Assembly (NCBI GenBank): GCA_043228905.1
Contig: JBHGNT010000006.1
Coordinates: 13,702,001-13,766,000, forward strand
DNA: 64,000 nt
Direction of reading: 5' to 3'
Source: Azolla caroliniana
Lineage: Eukaryota; Polypodiophyta
The notes below the pieces were generated by a model, which had not been told where the DNA came from, searched no databases, and saw nothing but the letters and a program-made list of their open reading frames with translations. A program made the position numbers and the translations under genes. Positions 1 to 10,699 of this stretch are shown here, piece after piece. Every line of letters starts with the position of its first letter. The first letter of the stretch is position 1.

Positions 1-201
1 TCCAACTTTTAGCTAGGGAGAGTGCTTCCCATTTGAGTATTCATTATGTCGATGAAGGTTTCTTCCTTCTTTTCCTTCTCTCTCGAACACGAGCTATGTA
101 GTCACACTACGATAGCGATGAGCCGGTTCTTCTTCAACGTCGATGTAGAACACAACACACGTGAATGGGATAGATCGAGCTACCAAATCGCTCTGATACC
201 A
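1..201 (-). mobile_element. Copia primer-binding site, leader and gag start (partial)
   Basis: Read on the minus strand, the 12 bases ending at 190-201 are TGGTATCAGAGC, the initiator-methionine tRNA primer-binding site typical of Ty1/Copia elements. They lie directly against the LTR at 202-663. About 150 bases further into the element is an ATG (minus, near 43) followed by a short open frame that soon stops. The rest of the element lies outside the window. No gag domain is visible in what remains. Confidence 0.7.
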
Positions 202-663
202 TGTAAAGAACCGGATATGATTCTTTGCAGCAGAAGAGATGTGTGTTCTGTGTGTGTGTATGTGTGTAAGAGAGAGGAGAGGAGAGAAACACAAGTTAGA
301 TTAGATAGAATGGAAAAATAGAATACTCAAGAAGAAGATGTATACTAACAAGGAATATGAGATACAAAAATGTAGCATGACAAGGGAGGACAACCGACAC
401 TCTATGAAGTAGGAGGGTGCTTTATATAAGGTCACCATCTCTCTTCATTAACTCGTGCTACAACAAGCAATCTCTCTTGGGCAATGTGGAGACTCATTAG
501 TCATGGGGAATATGAAACTGATTAGTTATGTGTAATAGAATATGATTCTATGACACATAGTTAATGTGTAGAGAGTAGTGGTGTGACTTTTGACCCTTAA
601 CTGCTCATAGATTATCAAAGGGTGTGTTCACACACAAGCCTAGGTTGACCTTGATTCTCAACA
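202..663 (-). repeat. Copia LTR, minus orientation
   Basis: A 462-bp block bounded by TG...CA: on the plus strand it starts TGTAAAGAACCGG and ends TTCTCAACA. On the minus strand it begins TGTTGAGAATC, a common plant Copia LTR start, and abuts a Met-type primer-binding site, so this is the 5' LTR of a minus-strand element. It contains a TATA-like stretch near 420-430. No partner LTR is present in the window. Confidence 0.75.
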
Positions 664-793
664 CTTTTTACCAACAAATCCTTATTCGGTGTTACGAAAA
701 TCCACTAGTGAGTGCGGATCGCGAGGCGAACCGTCCAGGTCTAGGACCGAAAGGAATCAGGGTTTAACGATCAAAAGACTAAAAATTTCCCTC
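664..793. other. Unassigned spacer
   Basis: No open frame or recognisable repeat between the LTR and the start of the tandem array. Confidence 0.5.
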
Positions 794-1386
794 GAATAAT
801 ACTTAATTATACTTATGCACAAGCAAAACTTAGAATAAGAGAGTATGAGAGATCGAATAATACTTAATTATACTTATGTGTAAGTAGAGCTTAAAGCAAG
901 AGAGTATGAAATATCGAATAATACTTAATTATACTTTTGTTCAAGCAAAGCTTAGAGTAAGAGAATATGAAATATTGAATAATACTTAATTATACTTAAC
1001 TTGCTCAAGCAAATCTTAGAGTATGAGATATTGAATAATACTTAATTATACTTATGCGTAAGCAAATCTTAGAGTAGGAAAGTATTCTTATGTGTAAGCA
1101 AAGCTTAGAGTAGGAAAGTATGAGAGATCGAATAATACAATTATTCTTATGTGTAAGCAAAGCTTAGAGTAGGAAAGTATGAGAGATCAAATAATACAAT
1201 TATTCTTATGTGTAAGCAAAGCTTAGAGTAGGAAAGTATGAGAGATCGAATAATACAATTATTCTTATGTGTAAGCAAAGCTTAGAGTAGGAAAGTATGA
1301 GAGATCGAATAATACAATTATTCTTATGTGTAAGCAAAGCTTAGAGTAGGAAAGTATGAGAGATCGAATAATACTTTACTTATGCA
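794..1386. repeat. Tandem repeat, 61-bp then 59-bp units
   Basis: About ten head-to-tail units. The first four start at 794, 855, 916 and 977 (61-bp spacing) and carry GAATAATACTTAATTATACTT. From about 1070 to 1370 the unit is 59 bp, nearly identical from copy to copy, and contains TAGAGTAGGAAAGTATGAGA. The later units are more uniform than the early ones, which suggests recent local amplification of one variant. No coding potential is seen. Confidence 0.9.
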
Positions 1387-1640
1387 TGTTAGGAATTTGT
1401 CTCTCCTATGGGAGAAGTCGACAATCGAAGTCAAGGAAGAAGCTGACAGTTCAATCAATAACCTGAATACAGGATGGTCGATCGGATCAAACAGTGAGTC
1501 GGCAAGGTGGTCGATTGGCTTGAAGGAGATAGAGAGTCAACTTTGATAGTCGACTACATTGGATGGATGGTCCAGGTCGAAGACAAGGCCGAATAATAGG
1601 GCCGACTTGATGGTCGAAAACAAGGTTGACAAGGTCTTCC
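1387..1640 (+). repeat. Partial Copia-type LTR (5' part)
   Basis: Starts TGTTAGGAATTTGTCTCTCC, closely resembling the starts of the LTRs at 9250 (TGTTGGAAATTCGGTCTCTCC) and 47004 (TGTTGGGATATGTCCCTCC). It continues with repeated gtcga-rich sequence and breaks off near 1640, where an unrelated decayed gene begins. No LTR 3' end or primer site follows, so it is a truncated copy. Confidence 0.5.
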
Positions 1641-2332
1641 AGTTGCACCTTTCATAATTGGAACATAATTGCCATTGATACTAATATCACCATTAAGAAC
1701 TCTTTGTTGCACTGTATGTAATCTCATACTGCTAACACATAAAGAAATTTTAAATGCCACTCTACAACATTGTTGTGCACCATATATGTAATACTCAAAA
1801 GAGATCGAGATTTCTGATGATTTGTCGGAGATCATTTGCATGTGCGTCACTAGATAAGTGTCCTACTCATCACCAATGAGTGAAAAATAATAACGTCTCA
1901 ATTCACGTAGTTTAACCTTCCCAAACATTGAGAAGCATCCACGAGCACAACATGACACTTGGAGACGTCTAATGTTAGTTGTTTCTCCGATGTCACCATG
2001 TTGAACGGGTCTTGGCCTATTCAACGTGGAACTCTACTGAAATGCATTGCGCTAGCGGTCTTTATGTCTTCCATACATATATTGGTATCATGATCCAACT
2101 CACGAATGTTGGTATCTACTTGACAATCAATGGCTTGGCTAACTTTCTTTGCTTGGCCTTCATTGTTAGAAATTTCATTCTTGTCATACTCATCAACTGA
2201 GAACTCATTACTCAACTCCATAGTTTGTGGCGTGTAACAACATTCCAAATCCATATTGTATTCGTCAACTGAAAAAGATGAACATGTTGACATTGAATAT
2301 TCACTCATAGAAAACGAAAATATTTCACTCAA
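1640..2332 (-). pseudogene. Decayed gene, unknown Cys-containing domain
   Basis: Minus-strand frame from ATG at 2332, rich in Ser/Asp/Glu for the first 100 codons. It shifts frame near 2025-2040 and has an in-frame TAG within GDE-stop-DTYL near 1860. The distal part keeps a pattern of paired cysteines (CCARGCF and QCCRVAF) around an arginine/tyrosine-rich stretch, then VQQRVLNGD. From memory this resembles a cysteine-containing region found in plant and animal transposon-associated proteins of unknown function (C..AF...v......G), but the resemblance is only a pattern. It is truncated by LTR sequence at 1640. Function unknown. Confidence 0.35.
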
Positions 2333-2729
2333 ATAAGAGATCTAAAATAAGAATATTTCCAAAAGTAATTTATCTATATATACACACATTTTTTTATTTT
2401 AAATAAACAAATATTCTTTAATAAATTTAATATATGCATATCCTTTAAAGTCTATAACTAGAATTTAATATAACTAGAAGTATTTGTTACCACCAACAAC
2501 ATGAATTAACTAAAAAACGTCGTTTAATTAAAATAAGAATTATAGAAGTGCCATAAGCATTGCTAACTCCCAAAATTGGGGTCTGCCCCCTCGAGGAAAA
2601 TAAGCTCCTATTAAATAGGAATCATTGGAATGTCAATCGTTCATTAATTGAATTGTTTGTACTTCCAAGGTTCTTTATTGATAACAATTTCTTTATTTTA
2701 GGTATATACCTAATGGATGTAACACTCTC
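2333..2729. other. AT-rich spacer, no gene seen
   Basis: AT-rich sequence with no sustained open frame, RNA gene or recognised repeat. Confidence 0.6.
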
Positions 2730-3885
2730 CCGCTAGGGGTGAGAGTTTCGACCACGAAACTAATGCATGGTGGCAACATTTAGCTCCCCATGTTAACTAT
2801 GGTTTAGTGGCTGCATTAACCACTCGAAACCTGCTTGCCGTAGTGCCTCCTTAGTAACCCATGAAGCTTTAGCCAATGATTGCCCTTGCCACTGATCAAG
2901 TAGCGTCTTCTCCCTCTATGAACTTGTGCCTTTAATATAGTCTCTGGTTCGCATGCCATGTTTCATATGTATGAAAATGCTTTAGTAGGCTGACATGAAA
3001 AACATTGTGGATTTTGGAGGTTGTAGATAATTGTAATTTGTAGTAGACGTTGTTGATCTGTTTTGTTATCTTGTATGGGTCGTAGTATCTGTGATTGGAC
3101 TTCAGTGTGAGACCTTGAGGTAACGACCAATTAGCCGCACTAACTAATACTAAGTCTCATGGGAAAAATTCCACATGTTCACGTTTCTTGTTGCCCGATT
3201 AATCATCTAAGACTTTGACTTAGTCAAATGCACTTGTGCTTGCATTCTCTCCTTCTATTTTGCTAAAAATTTGGCTACATCCAACTCTTTTGCCCGTGTT
3301 GTATTTGTAGTATGTAATAAGGCAATCATCGTGAGTACTTCTTTGCCCGTTGATAGCTCGAATGGAGAGAAACTCGTTGCTGAGTGGATAGCTGCGTTGT
3401 AGCAGAACTCAAGCATGTCATTATGCTCCACCCAATCTAATTGATCCTCCTTGATGTAACAACGAATATAATGCTCAATGCCCTGATTAAGCCACTCAGT
3501 TTATCCATTGGTTTGAGGATGCGCCGATGTTGACATACGGAGTTGCGTGCCCAAAATCTTGAACAACTCTTGCCAAAATACACTTGAACCAAGGATCCCT
3601 GTCAGACACGATGATTTTTGGTAATCCATGATACTTAAAAATATATTTGAAAAACAATTGAGCTACATGATTGGCTATCAAAGGTGGCTTTGCAGGTATG
3701 AAATGAGCTTGTTTTGAGAAGAAATCCACGACCACCATCAACATATTGTATCCTTTGGAGGGAGGCAGATCAACAATAAAGTCCATACTAATTACATCCC
3801 CATGGGAGAGACGGAATCAACATCTGTGGGAGTAGACTGAAGGCTTTGCCTCGTTGACACTTAGTTGTCTGTTTCTTATGTAGTA
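2730..3885 (-). pseudogene. Ty3/Gypsy integrase remnant
   Basis: The minus strand around 3880 encodes CQRGK, then an integrase core beginning MDFIVDLPPSKGY (first catalytic Asp in MDF), VVVDFFSKQAHFIP, and KIIVSDRDPWF (second catalytic Asp). Further along (3480-3280) are degraded equivalents of the region after the catalytic Glu, such as HNDMLEFCYNAAIHSATSFSPFEL, with later frames broken by stops. This is the standard plant Gypsy integrase layout. No LTR, RT or RNase H remains attached, so it is an isolated fragment with many stops and frameshifts. Confidence 0.8.
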
Positions 3886-4044
3886 AAGTGAATTCGAAAG
3901 CTCTTAAAGACCTCCATCTTTTCGTACCAAGATATTAAACTTATCTTCACTATTATTGGTTCATATCTTGTGAGAAGAACCACACTTGATTTTGTATGTT
4001 CCTCACAATTTACACACTATCGCCGAAAATCTTCACAACAACAG
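3886..4044. other. Unassigned spacer
   Basis: No feature recognised between the Gypsy remnant and the first alignable LTR sequence of Copia family 1. Confidence 0.4.
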
Positions 4045-4404
4045 ATCGTATCCGGATCAGTGTTCAAAACCAAGAGCCGGATCAGAGAGCTGAACCCACA
4101 TGTGTACCGGTAGGCCATTTAGAGGTCTACGCTTCTAGACTACTAGGTAGTCATGGTCCTCGTAGTTAGTGTCAATCGCTCATATGAGGTTTGAAGTACA
4201 TAGTGCTTCTGTTAGTTCCTTGTGGACTTGTATAAAGAGTGCTCACTGAGCACATCCTATGTATAGAGTATTATTTTTTAATATAGTTTATGCTATTATA
4301 CTATCTCGATCTGTGTCTTGTAAGGTTTTCATTAAACCTGTACTCTCTCTGTTGCTATCTAGTTGAATCAGTTTGTCAAAGATTTCCACATATTAACTTT
4401 TACA
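4045..4404 (+). repeat. Copia family 1 5' LTR (truncated)
   Basis: Alignable by eye to the 3' LTR portion at 9085-9249 and to the solo LTR at 36852-37302 through the block ending CTACTAGGTAGTCATGGTC. It ends TTTTACA immediately before TGGTATTAGAGC at 4405. The TGTTGAG start seen at 9033 and 36852 is absent. Confidence 0.75.
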
Positions 4405-4416
4405 TGGTATTAGAGC
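4405..4416 (+). promoter_or_regulatory. Primer-binding site, Met-tRNA type
   Basis: TGGTATTAGAGC, one mismatch from the canonical Copia primer site TGGTATCAGAGC, placed directly after the LTR CA end. It would prime minus-strand cDNA synthesis. Confidence 0.8.
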
Positions 4417-4439
4417 GCGAGGGTTGAGGGTGAGGCCAG

Positions 4440-5225
4440 ATGATCGACTGCATTAGAGATGCTAAGATGCTGAAATTGGCCTGGGAAAATCTAAAAAAGA
4501 TTTTCGCCACAAGTACCTCAGCCCGAAAGCTACAGCTTCGGCAAGAACTGAACAATATCCGGCAAAAGGATATGTCAGTTTCAGACTACACCACGAAGAT
4601 AAAGGAGATTTGCGACACATTAGGGTCCATTCACGTCATGATAGACAAGGACAAAATGGTGCAAATCTGCCTCGGTGGTCTGGCTCAAAGGTACGGGCCC
4701 ATCCGGACCGCTATCCTCACTCGAAAGAAACCACTGTCCTTATTCGACCTGCAATTGATGCTGATGGTCGAAGAAAACCATGCGAGTGGGTCAAGGACCA
4801 CTCAATCGGATAGTTGGGTGTTGTACACGGAGGCGGATTGGCCCTGTGGGCGTGGGGGACGAGGTGGATCGGCATGCAAAGAAGGCAACCGACAAGAGCA
4901 AAACCGGAGTCACAAAGATAATGTCGACAACAGTTATGGACCCTCCACAAGCAGGGGGAGTCAAAACGATGTCTGAAACCGACAATCGAAAGCTGATACA
5001 GAATGCTGGTATTGTGGCAAGAAAGGCCACCGAGAAAGTGAGTTTTGGAAGAAGCATGCCGATCTGGAAAAATATGGATCCAGCAAGGTCGGACAACGGA
5101 ACCAGAAGAGCTCGTACTACATAGAAGGATCAGAATGATCCAGAACCGGGAAGACCAAAAAAGGGCTAGCCTTTGTGATGAAACACAAGGAGAACTCAAT
5201 GAAGAAGACCACTTCTGGATCAAAG
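4440..5225 (+). pseudogene. gag: Copia gag (N-terminally deleted) with zinc knuckle
   Basis: The frame from 4440 encodes the middle of a Copia Gag (UBN2/gag-polypeptide type): AWENLKKIFATSTSARKLQLRQEL, DYTTKIKEICDTL and LFDLQLMLMVEENHA. Only 24 bases separate the primer site from this ATG. The roughly 70-100 N-terminal residues seen in the related gag genes here (ATG 13555 minus; 44541 plus) are missing, so there is an internal deletion. After a frameshift a CCHC knuckle (CWYCGKKGHRESE, last Cys lost) appears at about 5007-5045. Gag would form the capsid shell around the RNA. Confidence 0.75.
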
Positions 5226-5468
5226 GAAGTGTGGTATGTTGACTACGGAGCATCAAACCACATGACAAGCCACGAAGAGTGGTTCTCGTTTTTGGAAAAG
5301 CCTAAATAATCGGGAGTTATCGAAACTGGAGACGACACTCCTCACCCGATCGTGCATATCGGAGAAGTTCCCTTGAGTCATGTCCAACAAAAGGGGAACC
5401 TTATGAACATTCACGTCCCGAAAATAAAAAAGAACTTGGTATTGGTCAGGTAGATCGTCAACCAGGGG
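5226..5468 (+). pseudogene. Copia protease region
   Basis: Encodes VWYVDYGASNHMTSHEEW at about 5230-5285, the Copia aspartic protease active-site region. The usual D-S-G-A is D-Y-G-A here, so the residue after the catalytic Asp is altered. Stops follow at 5306 and about 5450. The protease normally cuts the Gag-Pol polyprotein. Confidence 0.65.
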
Positions 5469-6710
5469 ATGCCGGTGCGGTTTACGCACCTCGGGTACTT
5501 CATTGAGGAAGAACACCAGATAATTGTGCAAGGACGCCGGAACAAGAGGATGTTCATCCTCGGCACTAATGACATCGGAACCCCTATGTTCCCAAAAGGA
5601 CAGACGATCGAATCAAACATCGATCTCTGGCACAAGTGGATTGATCATGTCAACTACCGGAGGATTCAGGACCTACAATCGAAACAAGTTATTTTTGGAT
5701 CATCGAAATTTAGGGGTCGGAAGGCCCAAATTTATGAAGCCTGCCAGCTTGGGAAGAACCACTGGCTTCCATTCCCCACTGAAAGCAACCAGAGCCGTAG
5801 CAAGCTCGATCTAATACATTCGAATGTATGGGGACCGGCACAAAACGTTAGTCTTGGCAAGAGTCGATATTTCTTCTCTTTCATCGACGACTACAGCCAG
5901 CACACGTGCATCTACCTCATGGAGAAGAAATGCGAAGTCTTCGACTATTTCTGGAACCTGCAAAGTCTCATCAAACGGGAAATAGAGAGGAAGATCAAGT
6001 GCTTGCGATCGGATGGTGGAAAAGAAAATTTTCCGGCCAATTCAACAGTTATCTGCAGCAAATGGGAATTCGGAGAGAATTCACTTGTAGGTACACACCA
6101 AAACAAAATGGTGTGGCAGAAAGAAAGAACCGGTCAATTATGGAGGCGACATAGGCAGTGCTGGAAGACAAGAGCATGCCCAAGTTCTACTAGGCTGAAG
6201 CGTTCCGGACGACCGTCTACATCTAAAACAGAATCGGGGATAAGGTGTCAGCACACGAGTTGTATTTTGGGCAGAAGACGAACTTGAGGCACCTTAGGAT
6301 ATTCGGTAGCATAGCCTATATGCAGGTACCGAATGAGAAGCAAAGGAAGTTGGACCCAAAGTCGGAGAAATGCACCTTTTTCAGCTACTCACATGAGCAA
6401 AAGGGTTATAAGTGCTATAAACCCCGAACAAAACAATTTCAAGTGAGCCGAGATCTCGAATTGGTTGAGTCGGCATCATGGTACTCTCTACCGGCTCCGA
6501 TATCCGACTCCAACCCAAATCCAAAGGATGAGGCCAGTAAACCCAAAACAATCTGGGCAGAAGATGAACAAGGATTCAGTACTCTAGATGAGAGACCGAT
6601 CTCATTCCGGCTAACTGGGCCGAATGAACGAGTAAGTCGGAATGACCAGTCAGATGAAGAGTCGGGGAGTAGTGGAGACTCGGTCATGGTTTCCTTGGGT
6701 ACAAACTGAG
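5469..6710 (+). pseudogene. Copia integrase
   Basis: Two overlapping frames (5469-6287 and 6245-6709). The N-terminal HHCC zinc region spans about 5625-5760 (LWHKWIDHVNYRR...CQLGKNHWLPFP, first Cys altered to Tyr). The core gives LIHSNVWGPAQN, where the first catalytic Asp is Asn (the inverted copy at about 11950 keeps Asp), then LRSDGGKEN (second Asp) and [14 protein letters not shown] (Glu). The C-terminal Copia signature GSIAYMQVPNEKQRKLDPKS is at about 6305-6365. Integrase would insert the cDNA into the genome. The altered Asp plus stops near 6155 and 6190 make it inactive. Confidence 0.8.
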
Positions 6711-6747
6711 GAGAAGGTTCACGGGCAAAGAGAAGGGGAAGAAGAAG

Positions 6748-8450
6748 ATGCCGAAGTATGACACCAGCACAGACGAGTCAGATAAGAGTGAATCTAACTC
6801 CGGAAAGTACGAGGACGAACCTTCAGAAACGAATTCTAAGCCGACCAAGAGGGCCCTCAAATCAGCTAACGAGAAGTTACGCCGATCTACCCGCCAGAAG
6901 AACCCTGTAAAATGGTACGGATACAAGTAGTACATGGAGCATCACTATGCATACATGAAGAAAGTGATGGAAGTGCGGGAGCCGGAGAGCTATGTGGAAG
7001 CGGCGAAAGACACGAACTGGCATGTCGCAATGGAGGAAGAAATGCGGGCACTCAATGCCAACGCCACATGGGATCTAGTTGACCCTCCCCAACATTGCAA
7101 ACCGATCGGTTGCAAGTGGGTGTACAAAGTCAAGTATGGTGTTGATGGTTCAGTTAACCGGTACAAGGCTCGGTTAGTGGCGAAGCGATACGCGCAAACC
7201 CACGGAATCGACTACGACGAGACCTTCGCTCCGGTAGCGAAGATGACAATGGTATGTGTGGTACTGGCGGTTGGTGTGGCAAGGGGGTGATCTTGAAGAA
7301 CAGGTCTACATGGTCCAACCCCCCGTATTTTAGTTATTGATGAACAAGTCGGCAGTGTGCCAACTCAAGAAGTCACTTTACGGTCTGAAGCAAGCACCCC
7401 GAGCTTGAAATGTCAAAATCATGCACTGATTGCGTAAGATGGGTTTTGCGACCTCAAAATCTGACTCTTCATTGTTCACCAGGAAAGGTCTAGACGGTCC
7501 GGTATGTATCCTGCTATATGTAGATGATCTAGTGATCACCAGAACCGGGCTCGATGAAATCGACTGAGTGAAGTCCCAATTGTTGAACGCATTTGAAATG
7601 AAGGACCTGGGGGACCTTCATTATTTTCTCGGGATCGAGGTGATCCATACCCCCAATGGCGCATTGCTATCACAACGACATTATGTGTTGAATATGGTGT
7701 ACAAGTTCGGCATGATAGATTGCCGACCAATCTCCACACCCCTAGACCGGAACCTAAAGCTTCGTCCCAACTTCGGAGCAGCCTACAATGAGCCACGGTT
7801 CTAACAAATTGTCGGAAGCCTTATCTACTTAACTATCACCCGACTGGACATCAGTTATCCGGTCGGAGTGATTAGCCAATTCATGGAGAAGTCGACCGTG
7901 GAGCACCCTCAATGCGCACACCAGATATTACGGTATGTTAGTAGCACTAAGGATAAGGGTATGTTATACCGACACGGTATAGCTGAAAAGCTAGTCGGAT
8001 ATACAGATGCCGACTGGGCTGATGATGCATTGGATCACCGGTCCACCTCCGGATACATGTTTTCTCTTGGTAGCGTGGTGTTACATGGAGCAACAAAAAG
8101 CAGCCAACCGTAGCTCTATTAAGCACGGAACCTGAGTATTGGGGCACTACCATTGCCACCTATGAAGCTATATGGCTTCAATAGCTGCTACAAGACCTCC
8201 CGATCGAGGTACCGACCCCGATTCTGATCTATTGTGACAACGTAACAAGCATACAGCTCGCTAAGAACCCCATATTTCATGCTCGGACAAAGCACATAGA
8301 AATAAATTATCACTTTGTGCGTGAGTGGGTCCTAAGCGGTGACATTGAACTTCGGTATGTTCACACGTATCGGCAGGTTGCCAACATCTTTACCAAGCCG
8401 CTTGGATCACACAAGTTGCAACACTTCTCAGAGATGCTTGGTCTCTAGCA
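6748..8450 (+). pseudogene. Copia reverse transcriptase and RNase H
   Basis: A Ser/Asp/Lys-rich linker (6748-6930) leads to RT: EEEMRALNANATWDLVDPP, GCKWVYKVKYGVDGSVNRYKARLVAK (about 7030-7190) and DYDETFAPVAKM. The catalytic YVDD box is at about 7516-7530 (LLYVDDLVIT), followed by KDLGDLHYFLGIEV (7600-7640). RNase H follows: GYTDADWADD near 7995 and [11 protein letters not shown] near 8040. Frames break at 6928, near 7290, at 7566, 7802 and repeatedly after 8110. The arrangement is that of a normal Copia polyprotein tail but it is not translatable. Confidence 0.8.
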
Positions 8451-9032
8451 TCTCGACGTGCCTCACTTGAGGGGGAGAATGGAAACAGATAATGGAACCG
8501 GACAAGGAGCCGGAGAGAAAGAGAGAACCAAGACAGGAGGAGACAAGAAGAAAAAGGAAGCCGAATCGACCGAAGGAGTCGCCACATCCGGACAAGTCGG
8601 AGAAAGCAATGACGGCATCAGAGTCAAGGGAAAGAGAGCTGACTGGAAGCGGCCAAGACCCAGACATGGTCCAATGTTGTGAAGGGCCTGAAAACGAAAG
8701 TCAAGTTGGAGACTACCAACTCGAACAAGAGTTGGATTGACTCGGAGACGAACAATTTGGAAGAATCGAGTCTATTGATGGCCAAGAGAACTAGGGGGCA
8801 GCGAAGAAGGCGTTGGAGTCGTAGCAGCAAAGGACCTAAGATGGGCTTGTTGAGCAGAAAAGCCGACTGAGGAGGTCGAGGAGGGCAGAACCGGACGGGT
8901 CGCGGAAGGAGGAACTACACTGAACGAGGAGCGTGAGTGAGGCGGGAGGATGCCAGAAGGATCCGGACGAAAGAACCGGCTGCCCCAAACACTAACACCA
9001 TGATCCAACCTCAAGTTGAGCTTAAGGAGGAC
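8451..9032 (+). other. Purine-rich 3' non-coding segment of Copia family 1
   Basis: Begins with a polypurine-like tract (CTTGAGGGGGAGAATGG, 8467-8483). That tract normally sits directly before the 3' LTR, but here the LTR starts only at 9033, about 550 bp later. The segment is strikingly purine-rich on the plus strand, with short charged open frames but no recognised domain. It could be family-specific 3' untranslated sequence or an insertion between PPT and LTR. Confidence 0.5.
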
Positions 9033-9249
9033 TGTTGAGGGAGCAAGGTCAACCAGATCCGGATCGCCTGGATAAGCCAGAGATGGATCATATCCAGATC
9101 GATGTCCAGATAATATCCAGAACCAAGAGTTGGATCGGAGAGCTGGACCCACGTGTGTACCGGTAGGCCATTTAGAGGTCTACGCTTCTAGACTACTAGG
9201 TAGTCATGGTCCTCGTCGTTAGTGTCAACCGCTCATATGAGCTTTGAAG
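9033..9249 (+). repeat. Copia family 1 3' LTR (5' part only)
   Basis: Starts TGTTGAGGGAGCAAGGTC, matching the start of the solo LTR at 36852, and proceeds colinearly with the 5' LTR until 9249. There the family 2 LTR (TGTTGGAAATTCGG) begins, so the second element inserted here or recombination joined the two. Confidence 0.75.
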
Positions 9250-9797
9250 TGTTGGAAATTCGGTCTCTCCGGATGAGAACTAGAGGAGCCGGATCGGACT
9301 AGCCGGATGAAGGAACCGGATCCGGAAGGGTTATGGATGAGACCCGGAAACCGGATCGGGTGAATCCGGATGCATCCGGTGCAAATCGGATCCAAGGAAA
9401 TATTTGTAAATACGTTAGAGTAAGCCCACTAAGGTTATATTTGGAAATATACCTAAAGTCATATAAGTATAAATATGACTTAGGACAATCACTTTAGTGG
9501 ATGTTGTTATTGTTGTACACACACAGAGAGAGAGAGAGAGAGAGTGAGTGAGTGAGATACAGAACTAGTCTTCTATTGTAACCACTGGTTTCGGCGAAGA
9601 CAAAGAGCTCGAGGTCATTGCCTCTGAGTCTCAGATTGTATTCCTCCACTTCATAGTGATAGTTGGAGTCTGTGGGCTCTCGTGGTTTTTCCCATTCAGG
9701 GTATTCCACGTAAACATCCTTGTCATCTCTATTTGAGTTTGTTCTCTTCCATTCGTTATTTTAAGACTCGGTTATGGCCGAGCGTTATTTCCGCACA
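9250..9797 (+). repeat. Copia family 2 LTR
   Basis: Starts TGTTGGAAATTCGGTCTCTCC and ends CCGCACA. TGGTATCAGAGC follows 3 bases later at 9801. Contains a (GA)n run at 9525-9545. Its 3' third shares the arrangement CGTGGTTTTTCCC...GGGTATTCCACGTAAA with the solo LTR at 47004-47556, marking the same lineage. Confidence 0.7.
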
Positions 9798-9800
9798 AAC

Positions 9801-9812
9801 TGGTATCAGAGC
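9801..9812 (+). promoter_or_regulatory. Primer-binding site, Met-tRNA type
   Basis: Perfect TGGTATCAGAGC three bases after the LTR end. Confidence 0.85.
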
Positions 9813-9826
9813 GAACAACACAGGAA

Positions 9827-10690
9827 ATGGAAGAGTCATTCGGTGGTATGTTCAAGCTCATCGGCTCCAACTACTCAGTGTGGAAGTCGAAGATGAGGGA
9901 CATGCTAGTGGTTAAAGATCGTTGGTTGTTGGTACAGTTCGGGGACAAGAAACCGGACAAGATTAATGCCAAGACATGGGAAGTGATGCACATGAAGACG
10001 ACGGCATACATCTGGTGTTTCATTGACATGAGCCTGCTCATGAACTCTGGGAGAAGATCAACATCATGTTCCAGAACAAAAATGCCGTTAATCGGGTTTC
10101 GGTATTCCGGAAATTAGTGAGGCTCTGGTACCAAGATGGCTCCAGTATGGCGGAGCACATGAGTGCCTTCCAGCGGCTAATACACCAAGCCACCTCGTTG
10201 GAAGTACCTCTTGCGGATGAGGTACTCGCATTGCTTTTGCTCAGTTCCCTCCCAGATAGTTGGGAGACGTTAGTTGTCACGTTCGGCAACACCGGGACGG
10301 AAGGAAAGCAGTTGTCCCTAGCAAGGGTAAAATTAATCTTACTAGATGAAGAAGCTCGCCGGAAGGACCTGAAGTCTAGAACCGATCCGAAGGCCTTGGT
10401 CAGGGAAGATGACCAATACCGGGGAAGAGGCCGATATCGGAGTCCCCAAAATCAGGACAAATCGGCGACGAGGTCGAAGTCAAGGGGGAGGCTTACTTGT
10501 CTCTATTGTGGGAAGTCGGGGCACTTCTAGAAGAACTGTCGGCATTTCTGGAAAAACGGTTCGGACCGGAACTGACAGTGTTGATTCGAAGAAGGGTTCA
10601 GATTGGAATGGTTCAGACCGGAAAGGCTCGGATCAGAAGGGAACGTTAGCGATCACGACAAGTGAAGAAGAACTAATGCTTATCACTGAG
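9827..10690 (+). pseudogene. gag: Copia family 2 gag with CCHC knuckle
   Basis: ATG at 9827, 15 bases after the primer site: FKLIGSNYSVWKSKMRDML is the usual Copia Gag N-terminus. A frameshift near 10050-10110 moves the frame to RVSVFRKLVRLWYQDG, then LLLLSSLPDSWETLVVTF, a basic RSKSRGR stretch and the knuckle CLYCGKSGHF at about 10498-10527, followed by a stop at 10528. Downstream residues ITTSEEELMLITEEN (10655-10697) match the post-knuckle segment of the related gag at 63285. Gag would package element RNA; the frameshift and stop prevent that here. Confidence 0.75.
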
Positions 10691-10699
10691 GAGAATGCG

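Larger units (their letters stand above)
4045..9249 (+). mobile_element. Copia family 1 element, degenerate
   Basis: Order on the plus strand: truncated 5' LTR (4045-4404), Met-type primer site (4405), gag, zinc knuckle, protease, integrase, RT, RNase H, a 570-bp purine-rich non-coding segment, and the first 217 bp of the 3' LTR (9033-9249), where another LTR begins. Integrase before RT identifies Ty1/Copia. The frames carry many stops and shifts and the gag N-terminus is missing, so the element is dead. Related copies in the window are the inverted copy at 10986-13919 and the solo LTR at 36852-37302. Confidence 0.85.

Noticed and set aside
794-1386. CRISPR-like repeats
   Set aside because: Contiguous tandem units without unique spacers, in a plant retroelement context.
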